Made by a program: the position numbers and the translations under genes. The notes under the pieces were generated by a model. The model was not told the DNA's origin and did not search any database. It saw only the letters and a list, made by a program, of their open reading frames with translations. 64,000 nucleotides of DNA, taken from Strigops habroptila (lineage: Eukaryota; Chordata; Aves; Psittaciformes; Psittacidae). The stretch covers positions 7,057,719 through 7,121,718 of the forward strand of contig NC_044288.2 in the NCBI RefSeq assembly GCF_004027225.2. Direction: 5' to 3'. This document shows, in pieces, positions 46,014-64,000 of this stretch (positions within the stretch are counted from its first letter, which is position 1; each line of letters starts with the position of its first letter).

Positions 46014-49000
46014 CTTCTTTTGATATGTGCTTGCCTTTGGGACACTCACAAATGTCTTCAATTTGCAGGAGTCAAGAGTGCTTCGTGCTGAATCGCTTGG
46101 GTGAGGATGAGCAGGGGCACCAGGAAGTGGGTGAGTTTGTTTATTTTTGCAACCCGTTGCAAGCTGCTAACGTGTTCTGTGTGGGAACAGGGGGGTGGCA
46201 CCATCTGAGCTGTGAAACCGAAGCCATTCTTGCTATATGCATAAATAAACAACTCTGGAAAGCTGGTTACATGACTGACGCTCTTCCAGAGGTCACGGTG
46301 TGGAGGAGGCTTTGGTACGTACCTGTGTAAAGCTCTCCCACTGAGATCTCAGGGAGAAGGAGGTTTAGGTGGGTTTGAAGAGACAGAAATGTGGGGAAAT
46401 TTGTCTCTTGGAGCCACTTCCCAGCTGAGATGCCTCCAGGAGGGCGCTCTCAGTAGCAGAGTGTTGTTAAAGTTGTTATCCAGTGCTCTAGAAACAGAGC
46501 AGCTCAATAGGAATTCCTATGTGAGTCCATAATGCATTAAAATTGCAGGCTGCAGGTTTTAGACCAGATGCTGCCCAGCTAGACCTTGCTACTTCTACCC
46601 CCTCCATGTCCCCATCAGTTCTGGAATGGGATCTGGCTGCCGGCTTTTGTCCGATGTCATTGCCAGAGATGGCTCTATCAGTGGTTCTGCCAGCCTGACT
46701 GGGACACGTTTAGCTCAGAGCCCTGCAGGGCTGCACGCCTAGTGTCCATGGGTAACACCCTGAGCTAAGCCCTCAGGAGGGATGCTGGGCTCCCAGCACC
46801 TTTGGGTGCTGGTGCTGGTGAGCACCCACAGTGGTGGGGCTCCCTCTGCCGGCTGCTCTGGCCTCAGTAATGTGCTAAATCTCCAATAAATACCTTAATA
46901 AATGCACACAAGTGCTCACAAACCAAGCGGTACCTTAGTTGGGGAGATTGTCACGCACCAGTGGAGTGACCTGCGTACACAGCAAGGACGCATCTCCCCA
47001 GGGCCCAAAGGCAGGAGCTGGAAGCGTTTCCTTTAGGGACAGCTCATTGCTTTCTCTCCAAGCTCGAGATCCATAAATAAAAGAACAAAGAAACAAGCTC
47101 TTGCCATGCTGAAGAAGTCGAATGACTCCAAAAGGCAACTATGAAAAGCCCTGGACATAGGACAGAGAAGGACATAAGTCTTATACGGAATTTTAAAGCC
47201 ACCAAACGAGCTTCTGTTATCTTAGGAACATGAGGAAAGAGGATAGTAGTAATATGTGGAAATGCTGGAAGAGTGAGATTACCCTTAATTTTTCAACTTG
47301 AAAATTGGATCCGTAGTTTTCTGCTAAGGGAAATCATAACACGCCTGGATTTGTGGCCTGTTTATTGAATGCATCTTCATTTACAATGTAATTGGAACAT
47401 CAATTTATATGGTGGTGTACCAATCTTTCCCATTTCTTTCTTAATAGGCACAGCTTTTATATCAAGTGGAAAAGATTTGGTAGAGATCATCTATTATGAT
47501 GCAGTTTTTTACCAGTAGAAGTGGATCTTGTGACACTGCCTTTGGAGTAATGCAGCTTGTTGTGCATTGCGTTTGTTGCATGTTTATGTGAAAGACTTTC
47601 ATGTTATGGGGGAATGTAAATCTTAATCTGCTGAAATAACTGTATATGGGAAAAGTATTTTGAAGACATGCCTTATGTCAGACATCTTCCTCCCTCTCAT
47701 AGCATTCCTGCATTCAGATTTTAGCCTGGAGTCTGCAGATGCTAATTTGAGGACCCAAAATAGCCATTGGCACTGGATGTGTCTCTTGGAGATGCTCTAA
47801 TTAGCCAGGCATTCCGGGGGTGATCCAGGGCTGAAATTAGTGAGGGGTAGAGATTCCTTTGAGTGCTGAAGGCTGAGTCACCTAAATAACCTTCCCTTTT
47901 CTACTGGCACATACCTGCTGGAGGTGCTTATCTGCCAGTTGTGAGCTCACAAGCACCAGTGATCTTTCATTTCCTTCTTTCCCCAAAGGGCTAATCCATA
48001 TCTTATTATTTATAGGATTTTGGTAAAGACCATAAACAAGATAAAGGCTCCCGTTGTGCTTGGTGCTGTGGGGTGTGATGTACAGCAATGGTCACCTCTC
48101 CTCTCTGGAGGGGTTTCCCAACAATTCTGTTCTCTTCAAGAGATGCATGGCTCTAGAAACACCCTCTTGCAGTGAGTGCTCTGTGTCTCCCATCTCCCAT
48201 GAGGACATGTGACATCCCATGAGGAGTCCCATCTCCTCTGGTCCATGCTTCCAGCCCAGCCCTTTGGTGTAAATACTTGGGCTGGCCTTGCTTGGAGCTG
48301 CCACAAACCTGGACTTGACTCTTCCTTGGTGAGATCTCGCCATGCACAGTGGTTCATAGTCAGTATGTTGGTCAGCAATAGGAGTGGGAACCAGAGCTCG
48401 CAGGGAAAAACACAGGGAAACTCCACTGGTATCACAGAGATGTACCCAGCAGCTTTTCCTGCAAGGAGACTGTCATTCCCTGCCCGTTCCTTACACCTGG
48501 TTTCAGGTTGCTGTTTGGATTATTAAATAAAGCAAATGGCTATGAGCTTTATTTTATAACTTAGGGTATTTTTATGTTTAACTTAAACCACTGTGCTTTC
48601 AGTAAGGCTAAGGCATTACCTTGGCACGGCCCTCTCTCGAACTCTGTTTGGTAAGTCGGGTTTGAGAGCACAGCTGGATTCCCCATTTGGCTGTTGAAGC
48701 AGATGATTCCTTTTGTACAGAATGAAGGTTTAAATTTGTATGAGAGCATCTGTGACAAACGGAGCCAAGAGGAAGAATTTAGAAGTGTGCATCTTCCTTC
48801 CCTCACCCCATGCTCCGGAGAACACTGGGGCTGAGGGTGGTTCCTGCATCCAGTGATCAACCCTCAGAACAGCCCTGGAGGAGGAGGCTTACAAGGAACA
48901 AGTACATATGGTGTTCCTGGGGAGGGAGATGGGGCTTAGGGAAATTCTTCTTTAATTGATAAACCTCTAACATCTTGGATGAGATGTTGGACACATGCCC

Positions 49001-49634
49001 CGTTTGTAATCTTTGAGGGGGAGGAATTCCTGCAGGTTACTGGGCCCGTGGGAGCTCCCATGTCTGATGTAGATGTTACTTCTCTTTCTACTCAGGGTAG
49101 CTCAGTTCCTGTGAGCACAGAGCAGAAACCTTCGCTGTTACTGCTCAGTTGAGCCTTCTGTTGCTACCATGTTTTAGTGGAAATGTTTGTCCCCGTGCTC
49201 ATTCTGCTCCTTTTGCAAAGGGATGAATCTCCCAATGAGCTGATTCCAGATCTGATAAAGGAACCCAGTTAAGGTGCTGTTTGCTCTGCTGTGGCTGGGA
49301 AATAGGAACCTGCCAGCTCTTGGTGAGTGTTGGAGAACTCCTTGGCTACAGCAGATGCTGGAGAGCAGCAGCAGTGTGCCAGAGTACTGACATAGAAAAT
49401 GTTTTCCAGCAAAGCTGTTACTTTACTGCTGGCTTCAACCAGAACCAAATACTGCGAACAACAGCTCATATGCAGTGTTAGAGGTGCAAACCTGGCATCA
49501 GTACATCCTACCTGTTGCCTTTAGAGTTGTTCCCGGAAGACTGTTAAAACCTCAGGTGTCTGGATGCTCTGTTTTTTCGATGGCTCTGCATGGTAAGAGG
49601 TTTCAAAACCAGTAAGAAATGAGAGATTGGCTTG

Positions 49635-49864
49635 GTGAAAGGTCATTAATTGTGGAGATGAACGGGGCTTGGAGCAGTCTGGTCTAGTGGAAGGTGTCCC
49701 TACCCGTGGTAGGGGGTTAGAACTGGATGAGCTTTAAGGTCCCTTCAACCCAAACCAGGCTGGGATTCTATGAAAGGGCAGGAATTGCAGAGGTGTCCCT
49801 GTGAAAGGTCATTAATCATTAGAGGTGGCCCCGTGAAGGTTCATTAATTGCCTCCAGCCCAGGC
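49635..49864. repeat. Degenerate 31-32 bp minisatellite interrupted by CR1
   Basis: GTGAAAGGTCATTAAT occurs exactly at 49635-49650 and 49801-49816 and with changes at 49833-49848. A further degenerate unit starts near 49771. Units after the CR1 are 31-32 bp apart. Confidence 0.7.
49662..49775 (+). mobile_element. CR1 LINE fragment upstream of TMEM39B
   Basis: Contains GGGGCTTGGAGCAGTCTGG and GAGCTTTAAGGTCCCTTCAA, ending GGGATTCTATGA. It lies inside a small tandem repeat. Confidence 0.93.
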
Positions 49865-50258
49865 ATGGGTTGTTCTCAGGGTTGTATAATGCTCCATCTG
49901 CACTCAAGCGTCAAAACACCCACGAGTTAAGGAAATCAATGGAAAACACCACACGTGGCTGGTGGAGATGGTGAAAGCTGATCAAGGTGAATCACAGCAT
50001 TAAAATAACTCGCAGAGGAGATGGCTGGTGGAGCCGGGAGCTGGGGCAGATGTTGGAAGTGATTAGTCATCCCCTCAATAAAGGCCTAATGAGGTTTATT
50101 GCCGTGAGGTCTCTCTCTTGTGTCTCTTCCCACCGCGGAGCTGCCGTTCCCGTTCTATTCGGGGGGATGGAGTCGGGGGGTTCCCAAAAAACCCACAGGG
50201 GGCGGGGTTTGGGGGCGGGGCCATGCGGGCGCGCACGCAGGAGGTTTGTCCGCTGCCG

Positions 50259-50285
50259 GCCGCCATCGCCCCGCCCGCCATATTG
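50259..50285. promoter_or_regulatory. Paired YY1-type motifs
   Basis: GCCGCCAT at 50259-50266 and CCGCCATATTG at 50275-50285. YY1 motifs near the start site are frequent in CpG-island promoters. Confidence 0.5.
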
Positions 50286-50318
50286 TGCCCGGCGCAGGCT
50301 GAGCGCGGCCGGAGATGG
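50285..50318 (+). other. TMEM39B: Candidate TMEM39B noncoding exon 1 (5' end uncertain)
   Basis: Ends at a good donor GATGG/GTGAGG (GT at 50319). It would splice to the acceptor TTCCTTTCAG before 52251. An ATG at 50315-50317 opens a short upstream ORF across this junction. Confidence 0.5.
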
Positions 50319-52250
50319 GTGAGGGGGGCGAGCGGCGGCGGGAGCGGGAGCGGCACCGGGGCGGGACCGGGCGGTGTGGGGTGAACTGGGAGCCGGGGGA
50401 AGGGCCGAGCCGCCGGCGGGGCGCTGCAGAGCCCGCAGCTCGCCCCGCCTCGCTCCGCTGCCGCCGGGAGGGGGGCGGCTCCCGGGCCGCGGCCTGGTCC
50501 TGAGCCCCCGGCGCTGCCTTGGAGCCCCAGTCGTCCCTGCGGCCCCCGTGCGTGCTCCCGTAGCTCCCCTAGAGCCCCCTTTCCGTAGCCATTAACGCTG
50601 CTCTGCAGGGTTCCCGTACCCCAGTGGAGTTTCCGGAGCCCCCCGGTGCTCTCCCGTGGGCCGTGCTGTGAGCCTGTAGCTCCCGCTGCAGCCCTGCCTG
50701 CTCCCCGAGGGCCGTCACAGCCCCCACTGCCCGCTCACAGCCCCTCCTCCTCCTCTGGCCGCTGTTGCTCTTCTGTAGTCCCTAGTTGTGCTCCCAGGTT
50801 TCCCCTTTCTCCCCTGCAGCCTCTGCCTGCATCCCTGGAGTGTTTGTGGCTCCTGCCTGCACCCCTGTAGACCGTGCAGCCCCTGTCCTGTGCCTGCACA
50901 GCTGCCCCTGCTCCTTCATAGCCCACACTGAGCTCCTACAGCCGTGAACTGCACTCCTGCACCTCCCAAGTGTCCCCCCCAGCTCTCAGCCCAGGCCCAA
51001 CACTTGCATCCTACAACCTTCTCTCAGACTCTCTTGTTGCGGTATCCTGGGTGTCAAACCCACTGGTTTGAGGTCCTGTCCGTCTGGTGCCCCCCTCCTG
51101 TTCACCAGCATCCCCAGCTCACAAGGACTCTGTGTGCCATGGCACATCCTGGGGTTTCTGCGCTTTGCTGTGTACACCCCTGCCCTGCAGCCACCTTTGT
51201 GCCCCTGTGATGACACCCACCTCGGGATGTCTTTGCTTCGCTCAGGTCTAGCTCCAGGCACAACCCCCTTGTGCTCTGTCCCTCATTGTCCAGGACTAGT
51301 ACATCAGTTGCTGGAGGACTCTGGAGCTCAGCCTAAGCTTTAAACCTTGTTTAAGAGCAGTCTCTAATCCTTCAGCAATTATTTTTTCCTTTCCCCAGAT
51401 GCTCAATGATGCAAACTGGAAATCAGCAATCAGAAAAAGAAAAGTTGAGCAATTGATATGGCCTGATCTGGGTTTCTTCACAGCTCAGATTTCACTTCTA
51501 GTAACTGGTGTGTTATTACCCTGGCCTTTTGCTAAGGTGTGTAGATTCTCCTAAGGTTAAACAGGATCCAGAGGAGGGCCTTGATGTGGGTGTTGTGGTT
51601 TAGGCACTGACAGGCAAGCACTAGAAAGGCTGACATTGGGCTAACGTCTTGTTGAACTCTCTGCCATGCAAACGTACAGCAACAGCATAAAGCTCTAAAA
51701 ATGCTAGTTATTTTTTCCCCTCTTAAAGAAGCAAAGAAGGAAAAAGCTACTTTGTGTGCTGTTGTGGTGTCTCTTTAAAAGACTTGTGAATCTTTTGATT
51801 CCAGAACAAAATTGGGCAAAAAGGGACCTAGGTAGTACCCCCAAATTACTGAATCCTTTTGGCAAATTATTTAGCATCTCCATAAGTGTATTTGCTCTGC
51901 CTGTAAGACAGGGATAACACCACAGTGATGCAGATTAAATTCCTTATAAACTGCTTTGGGTTGGGAGAGAGGCACGAAAAGCTGCTTCCTGCTCCCTTGG
52001 AAGCCTGCAGACATTAGGCTTTAGATTCTGAGTGAATTCCCAGCACCTTGACAAGCTGCCGCATGTCCAGGAGTCAGGAGCTATCTGAGGCTGCATCTAT
52101 AGCCTGTGGCAGATACAGGAGGTGTAGAAAGGGGCTGAGCAAAGTGATCCTGCTTTGAGCTGCAAGGTGGCAGTGTGAGTGATTGGCTATGGCTGATCAC
52201 CAGGGGGTGGGAAGCAGATGAGCCTTAAATGATAAACCTTTTCCTTTCAG
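50319..52250 (+). other. TMEM39B intron 1 (inferred)
   Basis: 1.9 kb from the candidate exon 1 donor to the acceptor at 52249-52250. GC-rich at first; no further exon recognised. Confidence 0.55.
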
Positions 52251-52331
52251 TTCTAAGGCCTGCAGACGTCACCAGGCAGTGAAGCGCAGAGAAGGCACCT
52301 GGCAGAAGAGCCCTGCGCTCCCTCTGTTGTT

Positions 52332-58944
<6,613 letters not shown>

Positions 58945-59078
58945 ACCAATTGCACTGATGCTCAGCTGATGACAAAACAAACAAAACAAGAGACCCTCAG
59001 AGCTTTGTATTTTTGTTACCACTGCTTTTTTTTTTCTTTGATAACTGATGTAATTAAAAGGAAAAAACATATTTTTTT
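58945..59078 (+). other. TMEM39B: TMEM39B 3' untranslated region (short)
   Basis: About 130 nt from the stop to the probable cleavage site implied by ATTAAA at 59053 and the GT-rich element at 59089-59112. Confidence 0.55.
59053..59058 (+). terminator. Variant polyadenylation signal ATTAAA of TMEM39B
   Basis: ATTAAA about 110 nt after the stop, followed 30-55 nt later by a GT-rich stretch (TTGTTTGTGTGTTTGTTG), the usual downstream element. Confidence 0.6.
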
Positions 59079-59479
59079 ACTCCCAACCATTGTTTGTGTG
59101 TTTGTTGTCTGGTAAAACTCCCTGGAGAAGGCTCCTCCTATTTGTATTTGAGAGGAGTGATTGATGAACAACAGCACTGGGGTCTGGGAGGTGTGATTGC
59201 TGCTGCTTGTGCTGGGTGGGAGGATGAGAGTTGTGGGGGTGTCAGAGCTCACACCTTGGGTCCCTTTACCGGGAGTGAGCCCTGACCCCCAACTCCTGCT
59301 CCCCCGCGGTGGGGGGCCTCCGTTGCCCCACTGGAATGGGTTAACTGCTGTGGGGAGCTGCTGCAGCCCCACCCCAGGAGATGGTTTGGGGTCTGCAGTG
59401 GGGTAGGGGGACCCACCATGGGCTGGGAGCTGGGGGGAGAGGTGGAAAGCTCAGTGGAGCTCGGGGGGCTCCGGTCACC

Positions 59480-60110
59480 CTAGCTCTGCCGTGTCACCGT
59501 GTCGGTGTTTCCCCTCCTGCCCATAGGGCCCGGGAGGACACAGGGGGAGACCACCCGGCCGAGGGGGGTGGATCTGGTCTTTGTTCCGCTGCGGCCCCGC
59601 CGCCGCCAGGGGGCGCCCGCGCACGGTATCCCGGTCCAGCCCGGCAGCGCCGCCGGTCTCCGGGCCACGGGAGTCCCGGGGTTATTGCGAATGAAAGCGG
59701 AGATCAGACCCCGGCCTGGGGCGGGGGGGGGGTGGACCAGGGAGCGGGACTGGGCCCCTGCAGCATTCCGGACCAGGCAGCGGCACCGGGGGGGCTCCGG
59801 GGGGACCGGAATGCTATGCCCGGCCGCGCCAGCGGAAGGACCCCGGTACCAGCGAGGGGACCGGAAGTGCCCCGGGGGTCTCGGTGCCCAGCAGAGCCCC
59901 ACAGCCAGCCCCGGGGCACGGCAGGGATACGGTGGGGATACGGCCACGGTGGGGCCAAAGGCCACCTGGATCAAAGCCACCAGTATCCTGTTATCAGCTG
60001 CCGTGTGCCCGCAGGCGAAGGGCACGGCGAGGAAGAGGAAGGAGGAGCAGGAAATAGGGATCCTGGGGAGCCCCAGGCCGGGGTGCAGCTGAGCCCCACG
60101 GAGCCCCCGC
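59480..60110. promoter_or_regulatory. Orphan CpG-rich block
   Basis: CpG-dense compared with its surroundings, 0.5 kb past the TMEM39B end. No gene start is recognised. It may be a distal promoter, an enhancer or simply GC-rich DNA. Confidence 0.4.
59603..59616. promoter_or_regulatory. CTCF-like site CCGCCAGGGGGCGC
   Basis: Very close to the CTCF core consensus (CCASYAGRKGGCRS), at the edge of the orphan CpG-rich block downstream of TMEM39B. Binding is inferred. Confidence 0.55.
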
Positions 60111-61204
60111 ACCCAACACCAGCACCGGGTCCACACCATGAGGGGATGGGGATGGGAACGGGACAGAGCTGAGCCTCCTGCCCACGCACCAGGAAGCCGA
60201 GGTCAGGGATGCTTCCCTGGTTCCTGCTATGCGAATGCTGCAGGAAGACCCCCCCCCCAGACTCTCTTGGCATGTCCAGTGGGACTGGGGTTGGGGGACC
60301 CCCCCAGCCTGTCCCCAGGCTCTCACATTGCCCCAGCCTGTTCCAGCTCCAGTCCCGGTGGGAATGTTGGGGCACTGTGGGCAGCTGTGCCTGTGCCCCG
60401 GCCCCCTTCCCAGCATGGCGAGAGGAAATGGCCATGTCCAGCCTTTCCCGAGGATGAGGATTTCCTTCCTCCCATTGAGCGGGGACCCTGAGGTTAGCAC
60501 GCAGCTGCGGGGCACTCAGGATGCAGGACAGGGAGACCCGTCTGGGAGTCGGGGGGTAGAGACACCCCCTGACACCCTACATGGGGTGCAGCTCTCAGCA
60601 GGACCCCCATTTCCTCCCCTGCCTGGCCAGGACCCCGTGCAGCTGCCTGCAGGGATGAGGGAGCCAGTCTGGGGGGGATCAGGATGGAGACACGTGGATG
60701 TTTCCTTCTCTCCTTCCTCCTGGCTCCCCTTTGCTCAACCTGAGTGTGCTACAGATATTTTGGGGACAAGAAAGAAGAAGTTGAACGCAGAGATAATGGA
60801 TTCCAAGAAGAGGCTCTTCCTGCAGCCAGGAAGGGCAGTCGCAGGGAGCAGGGACACGTCTCATGTCTCATTTCTCTCAAATCCCCTGACAGTTCACAGG
60901 GGCTTTCCCTGTGTGACGACATCGCAGGGGAGATCCCCGATGGGAATTCCCCTGGGAGCAGCCATCCTCGAGGTGGCTTCATGGGGGACCCAGCTGCCTT
61001 GGTGACACCAGGGGTCACAGGCAGCCCAAATGTGTTTCATGGCCTGGCTGGGCTCTATCTGCCACCCTGCCTGTGCCTGCTAATCTCAGGACAGGCAGCC
61101 AGATGCCAGGCACAGGTTTGCTGCAGGTAATGGAGTATCCCTCAGGAAGGAGGTTACGCACATCACAGTGCAGGCAATTAGGGCTGATCCCACACCTGCG
61201 ACCC

Positions 61205-61330
61205 ACGGGGCTTGGAGCAACCTGCTCTAGTGGAAGGTGTCCCTGCCCATGGCAGGGGGTTGGAACTGGATGAGCGTTAAGGTCCTTTCCAACCCAAACC
61301 AGGCTGGGATTCTATGATTCCATGATACAT
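61205..61330 (+). mobile_element. CR1 LINE fragment downstream of TMEM39B
   Basis: Contains GGGGCTTGGAGCAACCTGCT and GGCTGGGATTCTATGATTCC. 5' truncated. Confidence 0.93.
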
Positions 61331-64000
61331 CCTGGGGTGACCCCAAGCATGGGATACCCAGAAAAAGGCCATGCTGGGGGTCATGGAGCAAAAAGCTAGG
61401 CAGGAATTCCCCCCACAGGGCACAGCCAAGCCCTTCCTCGTGCAGGCCCAAAAATGGGGCATGTGCACAGGGGATAAGCTTCGGCCTCCCACTGCCCTTC
61501 GGGAATCCCCTCACTGCTTCCCAACAGACATAGCTGATGGGAAGTGGCTGTTTACCCCACAGAGTCCATCCTGACATTCTTGGGAGGCCACGTCTGCTGC
61601 CTGCATCCCCATTCCCATGACCTCCGTCCAGCCGGTTCCTGGCTGCTCCCACCCCAGTTGGGCGCTGATAGAGCACAGATGCTGCAGAGCGCTCAGCAGA
61701 AGGCCTCCAACCCACAGACCTGCCCCACACCTACACCCACTGAGCTTCTGCCCCCAGTGTGATGGGGGGCAGAAACACGGGCGCACATCTCCCACCCAAG
61801 CCTGCAAACCCCCATTCTCCCCCCAATGCAGAGGTGAAGCCACTGCCACCTTCCAGCGCTTCCCAGGGTGAGCCTGCAGCAGGGGGACCTGACAGACACA
61901 CCCCAGACACACCTGACAGGACCTGGAGACCTGACAGACACACCCCAACACCTCCTTGTCCCCCCCAAAACACCAGCCTGGGGTGGGACAGGAGCACCCC
62001 ACGAAGACAAAGGTGCCCAGCCCAGGCACACGCTGTGGGCTGTGTTTTCCATCATCTGGAGGCCGACAGTTTTAATTCTACCTTAATAGTCATTCATTAA
62101 TAAAGCCAAACCCCTGAAGTGGCTGATGAAGGGTTCGTTTGCTCGCTGCCTTCTCACACCACAGCAGGTTTTGTGTGCGATCAAGGGGAAGAGAAATCAC
62201 AGAGGGGTGGTGGGAGCATCTTCTCAATGCTGATCCCACCAGCATCCCCACTTCCATGGGATGGGGATGGGGCCTCCCAGGCCCTGCTCTCCCCAGACCC
62301 AGAGCCGTGGGGTCCCCATGGGCCCTGGCCTCCCAAACCCAGGAGCCACATCGGCCGCTGCTGCCCCACCGCTGCCTGACCTTGCCCCGGGCTACCCTGG
62401 CCAAAACCAGGGCAGGACATGGCCCACGAGACCCCATCCTGAGACCTGCCATAATTGGAAGCCCTTAATTAGTGTAATCATACCCTCATTAGCAACTACA
62501 CACACACGTGGCCTCATTTTCTCATCTCAACAAGCCCACGGAGCACACAAACATGGGGATGTGCTGCCCAACCTCTCCTGGTCCTCTGATCATCACCTGA
62601 GGCTGCTGAACTCATCTCCCTTGAGCAGCAGAGCAGAGACAACGGCACTGGCACCATCGTCCCCACTGCATGGTCCCCATGGGGAGCAGATGATGACTCT
62701 CAGCACTACATTGCATGGAGCAGCATGGGGTCCAGATGGACCAGGGGAGCAGACCTGCCCACTCCTCCCCTTCTGCTTCCACTGCCATTAAGCCCAATCA
62801 GCTCCAAAAGTGGCTGTAAATATTTAACAGCTTCATCCTCTGCTCCAACAGCCGGAGGGACAGGAGCTGCCACCGCTGCTGCCGACTTGGCACCGTGCTG
62901 GGCTGAGAAGCTGCATCGCTCTGGGTCTAAATAACCCGAGTGATCCAGGCTGGAAACTCTTGACGACTGAAAGGTGGAGAATGGACTGATTGGAGACTTT
63001 GGAGTATCCATTGGATAGCTCCCAAGAGCTAGGGACAAGGGGGGAGCAGGTCTCCCATGTCCCAATGGGTGTCAGCCTCTTTGGTAGCCCCATCCTGGGC
63101 TCTGTGCAGGTTGAGCCTTCCTGGGTGTCCAAGGGACCACAAAGTACCCCCAAACCCACCCCTGAGACCCTGGGGAAACCAGCTCCTTGCTTAGACCCCA
63201 ACCAGGAGCCCTGTCTGCAGCAGCATGGGGTTCTTAGGGGTGTTGGGTTGTGTGTCTCCAGCCGGCTGCAGGATCTCTTGCACTGCAGCACATGTCTGCA
63301 GACCCAGGAGCTCACCCAGGGAGGGCTCTTGCTGGCACCAAGGGAGTTTCAGTCCCCCATGGCCACACGTGCACCGAGGCCGGGCTTCCTCCCACTGCAG
63401 CCCCAAGTCTTTCCGCTGCTCTTCCGCCGATCCAAGGGCTGCCAGCTGCCTTCCTGCCCTGCTGCCCCGTTTCCTGCCTTTTCTGCCTGTTTCCAGTGTT
63501 CCCGGCTTTCCCTGCAGTGCCAGAACCATCCATCCTCTCTATGGCTCTTGCCTCGGACAGGGGGACCTGGCCCCAACACAGTGTCCCCAAACACTGTTCT
63601 GGGACACAGCCCCAGTGCCACTGTGGGAGCGACCTGGTTCAGACAGGGAGTTTCTGGGGGTCCATGTTTCTCTAGCCATTTTCTTCCAGCTCAGTGATAA
63701 AGGCATCAAACAGAGCAAGCCTCCCTTGGGATCACCCCTGGGGAACTGCAATTCCCTGACTCCCACCACTTTTGGGGATTTATCACTGACCTAATCTTGA
63801 ACCCACAGCAGGGATCACACTCTGGGCTGCCTTCAGGGGTGGGAATGAACAAGAGTTTTCCGGGATCATCAATACCCCCAGTGCAAACCCCCCTTGTTGC
63901 TGGGAGCTGAGGGTCCCACACAGCTCGGCCCAGCTGGCCCTGCTGTGTCTTGCATTCCCGCTGAGGCCGGGCCGTTCCCACACCAATCCCAAGGGTCTCT

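Larger units (their letters stand above)
44600..50120. other. Intergenic region between KHDRBS1 and TMEM39B
   Basis: No conserved exon recognised. The AT-rich first kilobase, with further AATAAA hexamers, could be an extended KHDRBS1 3'UTR. A poly-T run lies at 45991-46013, and a CR1 with flanking short repeats at 49.6-49.9 kb. Confidence 0.6.
50130..50560 (+). promoter_or_regulatory. CpG island and promoter of TMEM39B
   Basis: CpG-dense block without TATA. Two YY1-type CCGCCAT motifs (50259-50266 and 50275-50281) lie just before the likely noncoding exon 1. The start site is probably near 50,270-50,300. Confidence 0.75.
59115..64000. other. GC-rich region without recognised gene
   Basis: High GC with many overlapping open frames on both strands, expected from composition. 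No conserved protein is recognised. In mammals KPNA6 follows TMEM39B, but none of its exons are visible here. The region holds a CTCF-like site, a CpG-rich block (59480-60110), one CR1 and three AT-rich islets (about 62060-62104, 62449-62496, 62785-62835). Confidence 0.55.

Noticed and set aside
59381-60172. 263-aa plus-strand ORF and overlapping 219-aa minus-strand ORF after TMEM39B
   Set aside because: Low-complexity proline/glycine/arginine composition, both strands open at once, and no recognised domain. Treated as a CpG-rich block.

Overview
The window looks like a gene-dense piece of bird nuclear DNA, possibly from a microchromosome. Three vertebrate genes with normal GT-AG exons can be read through, and at least ten truncated CR1 retroposons share the bird-type 3' end. 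Three CpG islands and GC-rich flanks fit this. The gene order PTP4A2 (minus), KHDRBS1 (plus), TMEM39B (plus) matches human 1p35. No bacterial, plasmid or phage features are present.

Layout. 1 to about 4,200: intergenic, with one CR1. About 4,200-24,120 (minus): PTP4A2 (PRL-2 phosphatase), with a 3'UTR of about 2.3 kb, five coding exons (6521-15269) and a long first intron. The CpG-rich promoter lies at about 23.6-25.1 kb. 26.2-27.2 kb: KHDRBS1 CpG island with two NRF1-type palindromes, an E-box and an ETS site. 26,675-44,555 (plus): KHDRBS1 (Sam68), nine coding exons. 44.6-50.1 kb: intergenic. 50.1-59.1 kb (plus): TMEM39B, a noncoding exon 1 in a CpG island and eight coding exons giving 489 aa. 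59.1-64.0 kb: GC-rich DNA without a recognised gene, holding a CTCF-like site, an orphan CpG-rich block and three AT-rich islets.

The genes are not an operon. PTP4A2 and KHDRBS1 are divergent, with separate promoters about 1.5-2 kb apart. KHDRBS1 and TMEM39B are in tandem. PTP4A2 encodes a prenylated dual-specificity phosphatase, KHDRBS1 a KH-domain RNA-binding splicing regulator, and TMEM39B an eight-span ER membrane protein.

Points most worth a second look: an apparent one-base frameshift in an 11-C run of KHDRBS1 exon 6; a 59-codon hydrophobic ORF with flanking splice signals, antisense at 18.5-18.7 kb in PTP4A2 intron 1; a 114-bp near-perfect duplication in PTP4A2 intron 3; a motif repeated at least seven times in the PTP4A2 island; and two overlapping perfect inverted repeats in TMEM39B intron 2. 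I did not find a convincing wholly new biological system. Exon coordinates come from reading codons and splice sites by eye; no alignment was run.
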